A DNA stretch of 64,000 nt from Coix lacryma-jobi var. lacryma-jobi (GCA_009763385.1 CM019826.1:81911942-81975941); one strand, 5' to 3'; shown: positions 42,214 to 54,686, counted from the stretch's first letter. Notes: generated by a model not told the origin, from the sequence alone. Numbers and translations: made by a program.

Positions 42214-44944
42214 ATGGATCGCGGCGTGGGCAAACCGCCGTTTTTCGATGGGACGAACTATGCGTATTGGAAGATACGTATGTCGGCCTATTTGCAGAGC
42301 TTGGGCGCTTCGATCTGGGATATTTGCAACTCCCCTGATTACGTGGTCTTGGCTGCTCGTGTGACTCAACAGCAGATCGATGAGCACGATGCCAATAGCC
42401 GAGCCCGTAATGCTCTTTTCTCTTGTTTGAGCATGGGTGAGTTTGATCGTGTTTCTCACCTCGCTACGGCTCGGGAGATCTGGGACACTCTCATGCGTTT
42501 TCATGAGGGCACCTCTCAAGTCAAAACCCGACTCTACGAGTCGTTCAAGCGAGAGTATGAGAACTTTAGACATCAACCTGGCGAGAGCATAGAAAGTTTA
42601 TTCGCTCGCTTTCAGGTGATTGTCAACAGGATGAGGGCTAACAGAGAGCAGTTGCCATTTGACGATCATGAGCGTGCCTTTGAAGCTTTTGCACACTCTT
42701 GACCGTTCGGTGTGGGACTCCAAGGTTCAGGCAATCATCGAATCGCCGAACTATGAGACTCTCACCTGCGACGAGCTCTTCAGTAAGCTCAAGTCCAGTG
42801 AGATTGATGCTATGGCGAGGGCTTCTTTTGAAAATCCTTCTCGCCCGTCCATGGCTTTGGTTTCCGGCTCTTCCTCTAACCCCTCAGCTGGCTTTGCGCT
42901 TTCTTCTCTCTTTTCTGTGACAGAGGACCAGCTGGAGTCTTTGGGAGATGACGAGTTGGCTTTGCTCGCCAACCGGTTCTCGCGGTTCCACAACAACCGC
43001 ATGAACCGTCGTCGAGGAGGAGGACGCACGGGATGCTACGAGTGCGGCGACCCCGACCACTTCATCGCCGACTGCCCCAAGAAGAAGAACAAGCATCTGG
43101 GGAAGGGCGATCACGGCCACAGGCGCGACTCCAAGTACAAGGAGAAGCACGTTCCCCCAAGGCACAAGAAGCGGGGCGGCTTCGACAAAGAGTACATCAA
43201 GAAGAAGTACTTGGAGAAGCAGCAGGCTGAGCAGCGTGCGTTCTTCGCCACGCTCAGCGACGTCGACGGCTCGGATGACGACTCCGCTCGATCGAGTGAT
43301 GACGAGTCCGAGAAGAAGAAGCTGGAGGACACGTTCAACGGCTTATGCTTCTTCGCCGGCGACGAAGGCCTGTGTACCATGGCGCTCGGAGATGAGGTCG
43401 GACGGCGAGCCTGGAGCGTACCCCTCGGAACGACGACGACGACGACACCTCCCAGGTATCTCTTACCTACGACGAGCTTTCCTCCGAGGTTGAGAAGTTG
43501 ACTGCTGCCCTCCTTAGCCAAGACAAGTTGCTTAGGCGTGCCGCTAGAGAGCGCAAGGAGTTTAGGCAGAAGTGGGAGGACACGGTGAAGGAGCTTGAGT
43601 TCGCTCGGTCCACCGTGGTTGTGTCGGAGGAGTTGGAGTGCGAGAGTTGCGCCGCGCACATGACGGATCTTCTCACTCTGAGGAGTAAGCATGCTGCGCT
43701 GGTAGATGAGGTGGATGAGCTCCGAGCTAGACCGCAGCTGTTGGGTGCGTGCAAGACTTGTCCTGTCTTGCAATCCGAGTTGGCAGAGAAGAATGCCAAG
43801 CTTGAGTCTTTAGAGAAGGCCGGCTCGGATAGCACTTGTGTCAAGAGGTGTGCTTTGTGTGAGGGCCTGGAGCAGGAGATGGCCAATGTGAGGCATGACA
43901 AGGTGCGTACCGAGGAGGAAAACACATACCTTCGGACCGTCTTGTCATGGGTGTCTTGTGGTGAGCCTCAGCTCGGGATGATGATCTCCCAATTCAAGCG
44001 AGCTGCTGGGGCTCCTGGTGTAGGTCTTGGCCAGAGTGTTGATCTTTCAGCCTTTTGGGAAGATTGGAGAGTCTAGTGGTCTTGATCCGAGTGAGAAGCC
44101 CAACTCCACCACTACTCCCAAACTAACCAAGCTTCCACCCAAAGAGCCTGCCAAGCCTGTCACCAAGGATGGAGTTGTAGTTGAACCTCCCAAGGCTCCA
44201 CCCAAGAATCCACAATGGCAACCCAAGCCCAATCACCTAAAGAACAAGCTTGACACAATGCCACCCATCCGAGAGGAGTTGCCACAGAAGGGCAAGGGCA
44301 AGGTGAACCATACCCACATCCCTGCAAACCAACAACCCCCTTTGCGCGCGGTGAGGTTTCAGTGTGACTTTTGTGGGCGGGATGGTCACCTGAGTGAGTT
44401 CTGCTTTAGGCGCAAGAGAGAGGCGCGTCCGTGCTAGGGAGATGCAGAACCCGGACATGTTTCACCCAGCTCGTGGTGGACATGCTCCGAAGCCTCAGGG
44501 GAGAGCTGCTAGGTCTGGAGGGAAGCGTACCCAGCCTAGGCAGCAGGAGAGAGCCCCTAGGAGGGAGACTAGGCCTAGAGGTGGAGCACCTCAGTTTGTT
44601 AGGCCTAGGCAGGAGAGAGCTCCGAGGAGAGACGCTAGAGTTGAGCAGCAGGCTCCTAGGCGTAGACCTCGTAGAGAGCGTGCCCGACGGGGTCCTGCTT
44701 TTGCAGGTAACGGACCCCGTGGCGGAGGCTTTGTTGAGCGCTTTGTCCCACCGCAGGTAGAGTTTCGCGGTGAGCGCTTCTTCCCCAGCGGACCACGTTT
44801 TCCTGTGCGTGGTGATCGCTATCCTCCTAGACAGGATGGTTTTTACACTGACCGTTCTTTTGAGCAGCCGGCCCAACACTGGTTCCTTCTTATCTTACTA
44901 ACCCCAGTGTTGGACCGTATGTTCACCCTATGTCTTTTTATTGA
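42214..44944 (+). pseudogene. gag: SIRE gag of int2, several 1-bp frameshifts
   Basis: The domain order matches the int1 gag. Breaks seen against int1: an extra T near 42680 that ends the first frame at codon 162; extra bases near 43400-43410 in the acidic region; an extra T near 44053 (CCTTTTGGG); an extra C near 44429 just after the second knuckle; and a lost C near 44886. Nearly all are gains. The acidic region (43285-43420) also differs by substitution (CTGGAGGACACGTTCAACGG), so it is a real variant and not a copy of int1. The stop TGA is at 44942-44944, followed by TG and TAG as elsewhere. Confidence 0.88.
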
Positions 44945-44949
44945 TGTAG

Positions 44950-46533
44950 GAGGAGCGGTTGGAGGACATTTGGCTTGTGGATTCCGGTTGCTCGAGGCAC
45001 ATGACCGGAAATGCCAAATGGTTCTCCAGCCATAGTCCGGTCGCCGGAAAGGAGTACATAACCTTCGGCGACAAAGGTAAGGGCAAGGTATTGTCCGTTG
45101 GTGCAGTGCGGGTTAATGAGCACTTTGTGTTGCGCGAGGTTGCTCTTGTTTCTAACCTGCATTTTAACTTGCTTTCTGTTTCGCAACTTTTTCGTGAAGG
45201 CTATGAGATTCGTTTCAAACCGAACCTTAGCCGGATCTTAGATCCTCAGGGTGATCTTGTATGTCTGATTTCACCCTTTGGGAATGTCTTTCGCGCGAAT
45301 TTCTCAAAGTCGTTTGGATCTTCTCGCTGTCTTTTGGCTAGTCCTTCTTCTTCTGATCTTTGGAAGTGGCATAGGAGGCTCGGTCACTTGAGTTTTGACT
45401 TGCTTGCAAGACTTAGCTCACTTGGCTTAATCCGAGGATTGCCCAAGCTTTCGTTGGAGAAGGATCTAGTTTGCCATGCTTGCCGGCATGGAAAGATGGT
45501 TGCTGCTCCCCACCATCCTTTGACCAAGGTTATGACCTCGCACCCCGGAGAGCTTTTGCATATGGACCTTGTTGGTCCGGCTCGGGTGAGCTCGGTTGGT
45601 GGGAAGTGGTATGTGCTTGTTGTTGTTGACGACTTTTCGAGGTATTCGTGGGTCTTCTTTTTAGTTGAGAAGTCCGAGACATTCTCCTTCGCTCGCGATC
45701 TGATTTTGCGTCTTCAGAACGAGTTCCCTTTGAACTCGATGCGAGCGATTAGAAGTGATAATGGTTCCGAATTTGCCAATTCGGATTTTGAGAAGTTTTG
45801 TAAACGCCTTGGTTTGGTGCATCAGTTTTCTCCCCCCTACACACCGCCCTCTAATGGTGTTGTAGAGAGGAAGAATCGGACCCTTGTTGAGATGGCCAGG
45901 ACGATGCTTGATGAGCATAGGACTCCTAGGCGCTATTGGGCCGAAGCTATGAACACTGCATGCTATATTTCGAATCGCATTTTTCTGAGAGCGTTTTTGA
46001 AGAAGACCTCTTATGAGTTGCGTTTTGGTCGCCAGCCCAAGGTGAGTTATTTTAGAGTCTTTGGTTGCCACTGTTTTATATTGAAAAAAGGCAACCTGGA
46101 CAAGTTTGAGTCTCGTTCTTCTGACGGTGTGTTTTTGGGTTATGGCACTCACACTCGAGCTTATCGTGTACTTAACCTTGACACTAACCGAGTCATGGAG
46201 ACATCAGATGTCACCTTCGACGAGACTCTTGTTTCTCCTTCTTCTCGTTTTGAGCGTGCAGGTGATCACGAGGTTGGAGAGCCTCTTTTCGATGACGAGG
46301 AAGAGGGTGCTGAAGGTATAGATGATCCAGCACCCCCTCCGCCTGCCGCGCCGCCGGGAGCGGCTTCGACGACGACCCGTGGCCCCGAGACGTCTTCTTC
46401 CTGGGGGCCAGTGGGATCCACCTCGCGCGGTACCTTTTGTACCCGGGGTGGAACCAGCTACTGTTGAGGGGGAGGTTCACTTCTTCCCGGGAGGCGCCAC
46501 GACACTATCCAGCGCCAGCACCCCCCTGAACAG
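44950..46533 (+). pseudogene. pol: int2 pol, protease and integrase part
   Basis: Open from after TAG 44947-44949 to 46467, 500 codons, longer than in int1 because the 36130-type insertion is absent. Protease WLVDSGCSRHMTGN, integrase zinc region and the DDE residues (HMDLVGP, RSDNGSEF, GVVERKNRT) are all present and in one frame. An extra G near 46412 in the Pro-rich linker shifts the frame to a stop at 46465-46467. Further single-base gains near 46476 and 46505 bring the frame back, so RT continues in the same frame after 46534. Confidence 0.88.
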
Positions 46534-48148
46534 ATGATCGGCGACATCGACGAGCGAGTTACTCGCTCCAGGTCACAGCACATCTCGCACTTTGCTCATT
46601 CTGCTTTTGTTGCGTCTTTTGAGCCCCGAGATGTTGGACACGCATTGACGGATCCGGATTGGGTCAATGCCATGCATGAGGAGCTAGAGAACTTTGAGCG
46701 AAATCGGGTTTGGGTTCTAGTGCCACCACCTCCTGACTGTAAACCTATTGGGACAAAATGGGTATTTAAAAACAAGCAAGGAGAGGAGGGCCACATTGTG
46801 AGAAACAAGGCCCGGCTTGTAGCGAAGGGTTATAGTCAGAAGGAGGGGATAGATTATGAGGAGACTTTCGCTCCTGTAGCTCGTTTGGAGGCTATTAGGA
46901 TACTCTTGGCTTATGCTGCATCCATGGGTTTCAAACTTTTTCAAATGGATGTCAAGAGTGCCTTCTTAAACGGCTACATTGAGGAGGAGGTCTATGTCCA
47001 GCAACCCCCCGGTTTTGAAAATCCCAAGTTTCCAAACCATGTCTTTAAACTCCACAAAGCTTTGTATGGTTTGAAACAAGCCCCTAGAGCCTGGTATGAG
47101 AGATTAAAAACCTTTTTGCTAGCTAAGGGTTTTAAAATGGGATGTGTTGATAAAACGCTCTTTCTCCTCAAGCAAGGCAAAGATACTCTCTTGGTCCAAA
47201 TTTACGTGGATGATATCATTTTCGGTGGTTCTTCTCACGCTTTGGTTGCCAAGTTTGCAGATACTATGAGCAGGGAGTTCGAGATGAGCATGATGGGCGA
47301 GCTGACTTTCTTTCTCGGGTTGCAAATTAAGCAATCCCGAGAGGGGACGTTTGTGCACCAGGGCAAGTACACGAGGGACTTGCTGAAGCGGTTCGACATG
47401 GGCGAGGCCAAGCCTCTTCCGACGCCCATGTCGACGACGACTGCCCTGGATGCCGACACGGATGGAGAAGCAGTGGACCAGAAGGAGTACCGCAGCATGA
47501 TTGGATCGCTGCTCTACCTGACGGCGACACGGCCGGACATTCAGTTCGCCGTGTGCTTGTGCGCGCGCTTTCAGGCCTCGCCACGCACTTCTCACCGTCA
47601 GGCGGTGAAGCGCATCTTCAGGTACCTTCGTTTCACGCCTGAGTTCGGGATTTGGTATTCTGCTTCCTTCCACCCTCTCGCTTTGTGGCTTTTCTGATGC
47701 TGATTTTGCTGGTTGTCGCATTGAGCGCAAGTCCACTTCTGGGACTTGCCAGTTTATTGGATCTTCTCTTGTATCGTGGTCTTCTCGCAAGCAGTCTAGT
47801 GTCGCTCAGTCTACCACGGAGGCTGAATATGTTGCTGCGGCTAGCTGCTGTTCCCAGTTACTCTGGATGATGGCCACTTTGCGTGATTTTGGTTTGAGCT
47901 TTACTCGAGTTCCTTTGCTTTGTGACAGCACGAGTGCCATTAGCGTTGCTAAGAACCCCGTGCTTCACTCGAAAACCAAACACATTGATGTGCGCTTTCA
48001 TTTCTTGCGAGACCACCAGGAGAAGGGTGATATCGACCTTCGCCATGTCGATACTCATCACCAATTGGCTGATATTTTCACCAAGCCTTTAGACGAATCA
48101 ACCTTTAATAGGTTGAGGGGTGAGCTTGGTGTGTGTTTCCCCTTTTAG
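46534..48148 (+). pseudogene. pol: int2 pol, reverse transcriptase and RNase H part, one frame break
   Basis: The RT frame is open to 47697 with [11 protein letters not shown] and YVDD at 47203-47214. Around 47664-47695, where int1 reads CTTCCTCCACTCTCTCGC, local changes (CTTCCTTCCACCCTCTCG) break the frame at the start of RNase H. RNase H sequence resumes downstream ([10 protein letters not shown] region, [10 protein letters not shown]) and ends GVCFPF at 48148. The polymerase residues are intact; the RNase H link is not. Confidence 0.88.
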
Positions 48149-49811
48149 ATGGGGGAAGCATTTTGAGATGTACAGACTGACTCTTTTATTTTGAGGCTCT
48201 TTTCTTTTGAGTTTCTTGAGTCTTTCCATTTAGTATCTTCTTTCTTTCAGTTTTGTGTCGGGCATACGCATTTACATTCTGAGCTTCATGTCTATATTCA
48301 CTAGAATGTAATTATGCTCTTGTTAGTATTGCTCCGATACTTATGATGATGCTTGTAGCTTATGCTCTTTCTGATCACTGTTACATGTTATGAGCGAGCT
48401 ATTTTTGGAATGGTGAATTATGCCTAATGTATATAAATCTGAAAATGTTCACCATTGAGATATGCAACTAGCATGTGTAGGGTGTGTTGAGTCCATTCCT
48501 GCTTTTCATATATGCTAGGTTGCTATGTCTCTTGTTCTGAGTCATTCACTTGCTTGGTTGTTCATAACTTGCTTAAAATCTGAACCAAGTATTGTTGAAT
48601 TAAAAGATCGAGATGGGATTGCTTGTCAACACCTCATGGTATTGAGACTGTTTCTCATTGCACTTTGAGTTAAACTTGAGCCATGTAGTGTATGACCGAA
48701 ACCGTTGCTTTAAGCTTCTGATTGCTTCGGCATAGGCTTCGCACGGTTGAAAAGTTAGGCAATGACAAGCTTTCAACCTCTCGCAACCACATGCCAAAAA
48801 TGAACTTGTGAAATCTTTTACCGCTGCAACTCCGATATAAATTTGAAATCACAAGTATATGCTTCTTTCCTATGCATGATGATTGAACTTTGCTAGGGGT
48901 AGTTCACCTTGTATATATGCTTAGCACTTGTTTGGATTCCTTCTATACATGTCTAGTGCTATTTTGATGGTGACTATCCTTTTGGCTTAAAACTGCTCAT
49001 ATGCTTCATATTTCGTATAAGTGATCAGTCTGAGCCTTTGCTATTTGAGTGCTTAATTGAGATGTTGGAGCTATACTGATTAGAGCATCTTTGCACTCTT
49101 TTGACTATATACTTGAAGCTCCTAACTTGCATTTTGACTTCATATGCATTTTGGAAGGAGATCTTGTGTTCAGGGGGAGTTTATGTGAAGGGAGTTGCTT
49201 CTCCGATACCTTTTGGCCTTGATAAGTGCATTTTCAACTAGGGGGAGAAATTTATGCAAATCATATGCTCCTGTGTTGATCAACTAAGGGGAGAATCACT
49301 TGTCCTAGTTGCTTGCATTTGTCGAGGGGGAGTTTGCTAGTTGTGTTGAGCCGTTGCCTCTGTCTTGAGGGACTAGCAAACGTTCTTAGCTTTTCATGAG
49401 CTCTCATAAGCTTTTTCATTCGGCTTTCAATTGGTATCGTCTGGTGTGCTTTCCCACTTGGTTTGGTTTGATTTCCAATTGGTTCGGAGTGATTTTCTTG
49501 CTAGTTGTGTTGAGCCTCTGTGCCTCTATCTTGAGGGACTAGCACTTTGCTTCTGTTGTCCTCCGATCTTCAATTGGTATCTGCTAGTGGTGTTGAGCCT
49601 GTTCTACCTCTTCTTGAGGGCTAGCTTTGCTTTGCTTGGTTGCGTCGAGCCGTTGCCCATGTCTTTGGGGACCAAGTTTTCGCTTCATCCACTTGACCTT
49701 CTTTGGCTTTTGTTAGGCTTTTGGGTCATTTGGTTGGGTTTTCTCTTCTCACTCCTTCCTACCTCCTTTTTCTTATTCTTGATTTGTTGTGGAGTTGACA
49801 ATGCACTCATC
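48149..49811 (+). other. 3' untranslated region of int2
   Basis: Same structure as 38346-40018, including the imperfect repeats with TTCAATTGGTATC (49425-49680) and PPT-like runs near 49174, 49243 and 49326. Scattered base changes distinguish it from int1. No gene seen. Confidence 0.7.
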
Positions 49812-49822
49812 AAGGGGGAGAT
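49812..49822 (+). other. Polypurine tract of int2
   Basis: AAGGGGGAGAT directly before the TG of LTR3. Confidence 0.8.
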
Positions 49823-51945
49823 TGCGGATACATGGGTGTATGCCAAGTCTCTGTGTGATGAGTGATTGTCAACGGAGATGATGCGCATGTTCTTTGGCTT
49901 GTGTTGTGCAGGTGTCGAGCACGGAGACAGTGATCGATGGCGGGTGAAGGTCAAGTTGCGACGTGCCGTGCCGACGGACCGGGCGCGATGAAGGATGGAC
50001 GTGCCGTGCGGCGGACGTGCCATGCCGATGTATCGGACGGTGAAGGGCGGACGTGGACTTGGACTGATGGACTGGAGGCCGGAGGATCAGCTGTGGTGGC
50101 TGGCAGCCTGCGACAGCGACAAGCGGAGAAGTGCGATCATGTCGATGGAAGGGGTGCACAGGCGGTGCATCCCCTCTACGACGCCGGTTTGTTGGTAGAG
50201 CCCGGGAAAAACCAACGGTGGACGGTTTCCAGGTTTGGGCCTCAAAACCTGGGTGCTGGGTTTCTAGGTTGAGCCACAAAACCTAGGCGCGATGGTTTCC
50301 AGGTTGAGCCTCAAAACCTGGGCGTGGGCTGGTTTCCGAGTTTGGGCCTCAAAACTCGGGCGCGGACGGTTTCCGAGTTTGGCCACAAAACTCGGGCTGG
50401 AGGCTGGTTTCCCGGTTTGGGCCTCAAAACCGGGGGCTGATGGAAAAGGCGGGTTTCCCGGTTTGGGCCACAAAACCGGGGGTGCAGAGTGGTGGCGGCA
50501 CGTGGCGGCGATCTGAAGGTTGCGTGGAGGCGACGCGGAAGACCGTGCGGGCGTGGCCGTCGGATCTACCTACCACCAGCGGGTGGACCAGATTAGCCTT
50601 AGGGTTTTCCTGGCCCGCTCTGTAAATAGAGTAGAGAGGGGTAGAGTAGGAAATAGACTTAGGCTAGGTTAGTATAAGTAGTCCAGGGGAGACACCCTCC
50701 TCCCCATCTCAGTTTTAGTCATCTCATTTGCTTCCTGCACTTAGGGTTTCCTGCTCTCCCATCCCCTGCTGTAGCTAGCTGAGATCCGCAGAGAGACTCC
50801 ACTCTGTGTACTGTTGATTCGAGGAAGTGAGGCCGAATCCTCACCTTGGATCCCATCTCTTGGTGTCAATTCGCGTTTTGACTTCATGTTCATCATGTTC
50901 TTCGCGGATTGCTTTGTGCCTTGAGTTTTTCCCGTCGCTTGATCTTTGTGCTCGGTTCATCTTTTGTAATTCCGTTTGAACCAAGTCGTTCTAGATCGTG
51001 AGGCACTTCTTTCCACCGAAGGAATCATCCTCTAACCTCACGGTCTAGGAGATCGATCGATTTTTCGTCTTGGGTCACTTTTCGTCCCTTCCCCCGAAAT
51101 TCTTCGATTCACCGATTTGGAGTTAGGTTCGAGCCATGATCTCTTAGAGATAGCTCACTAACCTCCTTGTGACTTCACTCACCAAGTTTGATCCCTAGAG
51201 GATTTGTTTTGGGTGAGTTCTAGTCGAATCGGTGGACGAACAGTGAATTCGCGGGGTGACCGGACGCTTCATTCAACGACCGGACGCTGCTACAGTGCGT
51301 CCGGTGGTTGAACTCTGTCTGAGTTCTTTTGCTTGACCGGACGCTCTGTTCAAATCGACCGGACGCTCCCTTCAGTGAGTCCGGTCAGAAACAGAGAGGT
51401 TCCAAACCGGTTTTTCAGCGACCGGACGCGTCCGGTGTCAAGCAACCGGACGCTCTGGTGAGTCCGGTCAGTTCGTAAAACCTGACCAAACGTTACCACC
51501 GGACGCGCAGTCTGCACTGTTCATCGCGGTTGTTTTGATCTGACCGGACGCACTGCTCTCGACCGGATCCTCCGTACTCGTGAGTCCGATCGCGAACAGA
51601 GAGCTCCCAGAGCCGATTTCTGACGACCGGACGCGTCCGGTCCTCCCTGACCGGACGCAGGCCAGAGTCCGGTCACTACAGTTTTGCGCGTTTTCGTTCG
51701 CGGTTCGTTCGTTCTTGATCGGATTTGATTTCCGTCTTTTGCATTGGCTTTCTAGGGTTGTCTAGTGTCCCGCTGTGCTTCTAGGAAGCATCCACCCTAC
51801 ATCTAGGGTCGTGGACATTAGCAAGCTCTAGGTTTCGCTTTTGGGGTTGAGTTTGAGACAGTGGCATCTAGTTTCCGAAAGGAAATTTTGAAGCTCCCAT
51901 TCACCCCCCCCTCTGGTCGCTTTCGGGTAGCTTCTCGGTCCTTCA
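49823..51945 (+). repeat. LTR3, 3' LTR of the tandem SIRE array
   Basis: 2123 bp, TGCGGATACATGGG to GGTCCTTCA. Hairpins at about 50229-50480, palindrome array about 51258-51675. Its 3' part is nearly identical to LTR2, while its 5' part differs from LTR2 at many sites (CTACGACGCCGG, TTTTCCTGGCCCGC). It ends directly against LTR-B sequence, so its element inserted into an LTR-B copy. Confidence 0.92.
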
Positions 51946-53543
51946 GCGCTGCGGGTTTCTGAGTTTGGGCCACAAAACTCAGGCGTTGGCTGGCTGGTTT
52001 CTCGGTTTGGGCCTCAAAACCAGGGGTGGACGTGAAGGCCTGGTTTCCCGATTTCGGCCACAAAACCGGGGGCGGAGTCCGTGAAAAGGACGCAGAGCGG
52101 TGGCGGCAATCGGTGAGGTTGCGTTGAGGCAACGCTACCAGTTGTGCGGGCGTGGCCGTCGGATCCACCTACCATCGAGTTGGTCCAGAATAACCTTAGG
52201 GTTTAGCTGGTTTGCTCTGTAAGTAGTTAGGGGTAGAGTGGGAATTAGGAATAGTTAGAATTAGGATAAGTAGGGGGAGACACCCACCTCCCCATCTATC
52301 TCAGTCATTTGCTCTTTGCTTCTAGGGTTTCCTGCTCTCCCAATCCCCTGTTGTAGCTAGCTGAGATCCACAGAGAACCATACCTCTGTGTACTGGAGAT
52401 TTTGAGGAAGTGAGGTCGTAACCTCACTGTTGTAGCATGTGGTAGCCACACGGTTGCAGATCGATGTGTTGATTCGCATTTTGGTTCGTGTTCTTTGCGT
52501 TCTTCGTTTCTCTGCGATTTTGCCGTCACTCGATCTCCCTCTCCAGTGCGTCTTTGCGAAATCCGTTTGAATCAACTTGTTCTTTATAGTGAGGAGATCA
52601 TTTCCACCGAAGGAATTCATCTAACTCCTCACGAACAAGTAGATCGGATTGATTTTGTTTTCATGACGCTTTTTCGGTTCACACTCCTCCCCTTCTGATT
52701 TCTCGGTGTTTGAGTTGATTTGAGCGGATGATTTCTTGGGGATAGTCTCCTAACTACCTCGTGATCATCCTCTCCAAGTTTGGGATCAAGGGATTTTGGT
52801 TTGAATCGATTTGGAGAAGATTTGAGTTTTGGGCGACTAAAATCGCCCTCTCTGGTCACTCGCGGACAGTTTGCCGAAGTGAGCGTGGACAGTCCGCGCA
52901 TCGGGGAAACGCCAGATCAGTGGCTGTGTTCTTCGGGTGCAACACTGTTCATTGACCGGCGGACAGTCCGCCGTTGAAGTTTGCAGACAGTCCGGGAGAC
53001 ACCCAACAAGACTTCAGCAGCACTGCGATTTTGCTCTTTTGGCCGGCGAACAGTCCGCGACCTGAGCCCGGACAGTCCGCCACTGGGCAAACAGTCCGCG
53101 ACCGTACCGGCGGACAGTCCGGGATCCTGCTGAAGCTTCTGGTTTTGTGCGTTTGCTCTCCCGGCTTCCCCACTTGGTTTCCGGACTTCTCGTTTGGCCC
53201 TAGAGTTGACCAAGGAACCTCTCTAGGTATCTTTGCTACTTGTTAGCATAGGTATTTAGGGATTTCTCGATGTAGCCGTCTATCTACGTTCGGGACTTGG
53301 TTTTTGAGGGTCGAACTTGCTCCGGTGCTTTTACCATTTGGATTGCTATCGCTTTGTGGTGCCTCGTTGTGATCCTAGGGATCATCCACCCTCTTCCAAG
53401 GGTCGTGGGCATCACGTTCTCGGTCGTAGCTTTTGGGAGTTGATTTTGGGACACTTGGCCAAAGATTGGAAAAGAATTTTTGTTGGCTCCCATTCACCCC
53501 CCCCCCCCTCTGGTCGCCTTGCTAGTGCATTCTCGGTCCTTCA
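51946..53543 (+). repeat. 5'-truncated LTR of sister subfamily LTR-B
   Basis: It starts in the middle of the hairpin array (GCGCTGCGGGTTTCTGAG), equivalent to about 55946 of the complete solo copy, and ends TCGGTCCTTCA. The palindrome array (about 52861-53125) uses the CGGACAGTCCG core. The following bases are CCGTG, with no PBS, so it was probably a solo LTR or the 3' LTR of an element. Its first half is not at the other side of the array. Confidence 0.88.
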
Positions 53544-53649
53544 CCGTGACCTAACTCAATCCTATTTCTGCAAAACACACGTTAGTCACAGTAATCTTGT
53601 GTTTCATCCAATCACCGAAACCCACTAGGGGTCAAGATGCGTTTAGAGC
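53544..53649 (-). other. Short unexplained stretch beside the Tork-like 3' LTR
   Basis: About 106 bp. On the - strand it continues an ATG frame from the neighbouring LTR (MAGDGSKRILTPSGFR, then stop). After the stop codon region it has CTAAC followed by GTGTGTTTTGCAG, which looks like a branch point plus 3' splice site. It is not present at the right-hand LTR. Confidence 0.3.
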
Positions 53650-54009
53650 CGTCGCCCGCCATGGCCTTCGGGGTCCTAGGGTCGTCGGCGATGCGAGAGG
53701 GAGACGATGACGAAGGAGTCCGGCGGTGATGGCGAAGACGGACGTGGTCCAGTGCGACGGGGATGAGGAACGACGGCAGCGGAGCTTCCCGCCGCTGGCT
53801 GCTCCCCTCACTAGATCGGGTTAGGGTTGTCGGTGGGGAACAGTGACTCATGGTAAACCTCGTACTGAGAGCTGCCAGCCCCCACCCTCTTTATATGCGT
53901 AGTGCGACGGGGGCCCACCAGCCATTAAATGGGCTGGGCGCCCCCGATCAGGGCGCGAGGTCAAGGCCTAATGGTCGTTGGGCCATTAGGGAGAGAGATC
54001 ATCCTAACA
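53650..54009 (-). repeat. 3' LTR of the reverse Tork-like copia element (outer end lost)
   Basis: It matches 60460-60826 with few changes. On the - strand it starts TGTTAGGATGATC at 54009 and includes the TATA-like CGCATATAAAGAGG (53888-53901). The right copy runs about 30 bp further to a CTAACA end; here that end is replaced by the 53544-53649 stretch. Confidence 0.75.
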
Positions 54010-54030
54010 ATCTGCCCCTTGATCTCACCA
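54010..54030 (-). other. Polypurine tract of the Tork-like element
   Basis: On the - strand GATCAAGGGGCAGAT precedes the TGTTAGG start of the LTR, which is the expected position for plus-strand priming. Confidence 0.6.
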
Positions 54031-54182
54031 GTTTCTTTTACTTTACTTTTCTCATTCCAGCACAGATTTGCGCAAGAGGCATGCCTCATCGTCACGGTCT
54101 TTTGCCGATAGACTTAACAGACATAATGTTCATCTCTGTTCTGAAATAGATACTTTTACTTTTGGGCCCTTTAGTCTAGGAA

Positions 54183-54686
54183 TCATAGGCTTTCCATTAA
54201 CCCCATGCCGGCAACGTGTTCCTTGAACACAGTGGGTGGTAAGCCTTTAGTTAGCGGATCCACGAGCATCTTACTCGTACTGATATGCTCGAGACTTATA
54301 GTTTGATCCTGGACTTTATCTTTCACAACATAATACTTTATGTCAATGTGTTTGGCAGCACCACTTGACCTATTGTTGTGAGCATATTGTACTATCGGAT
54401 TATTATCGCAGTACAACTTCAGTGGCCTATAGATGTCGTCAACCACTTTCAAACCGGGTATGAATTTCTTCAACCAATTCACCTGCCCAGTTGCCTCAAA
54501 ACAGGCTACAAACTTGGCATACATTGTGGACGATGTAGTGACGGTTTGTTTGGAGCTTTTCGACAATATTGCTCCCCCAGCGAGAGTGAACACATACCCT
54601 AATGTGGACTTTCTTTCATCTCCCGCATAATCAGAATCCGAGTACCCCACTATGTGCAAGGAATCTGATTTTCTATACGTTAACAT
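54183..54686 (-). pseudogene. Tork-like RNase H fragment
   Basis: - strand frame with GYSDSDYAGDERKSTLGYVF, SSKQTVTTSSTMYAKFVA, LYCDNNPIVQ and KHIDIKYY. This is the copia RNase H order, with the usual acidic positions seen as D and D; the Glu expected in STxAEY is replaced in STMYAKFVA, a likely inactivating change. It is separated from RT (54733 onward) by a frame break. It ends near the 3' end of the element, about 150 bp before the polypurine tract. Confidence 0.8.

Noticed and set aside
30224..51950. Target-site duplication around the tandem array
   Set aside because: CTCCT before LTR1 and GCGCT after LTR3 do not match, and the two sides come from different repeats.
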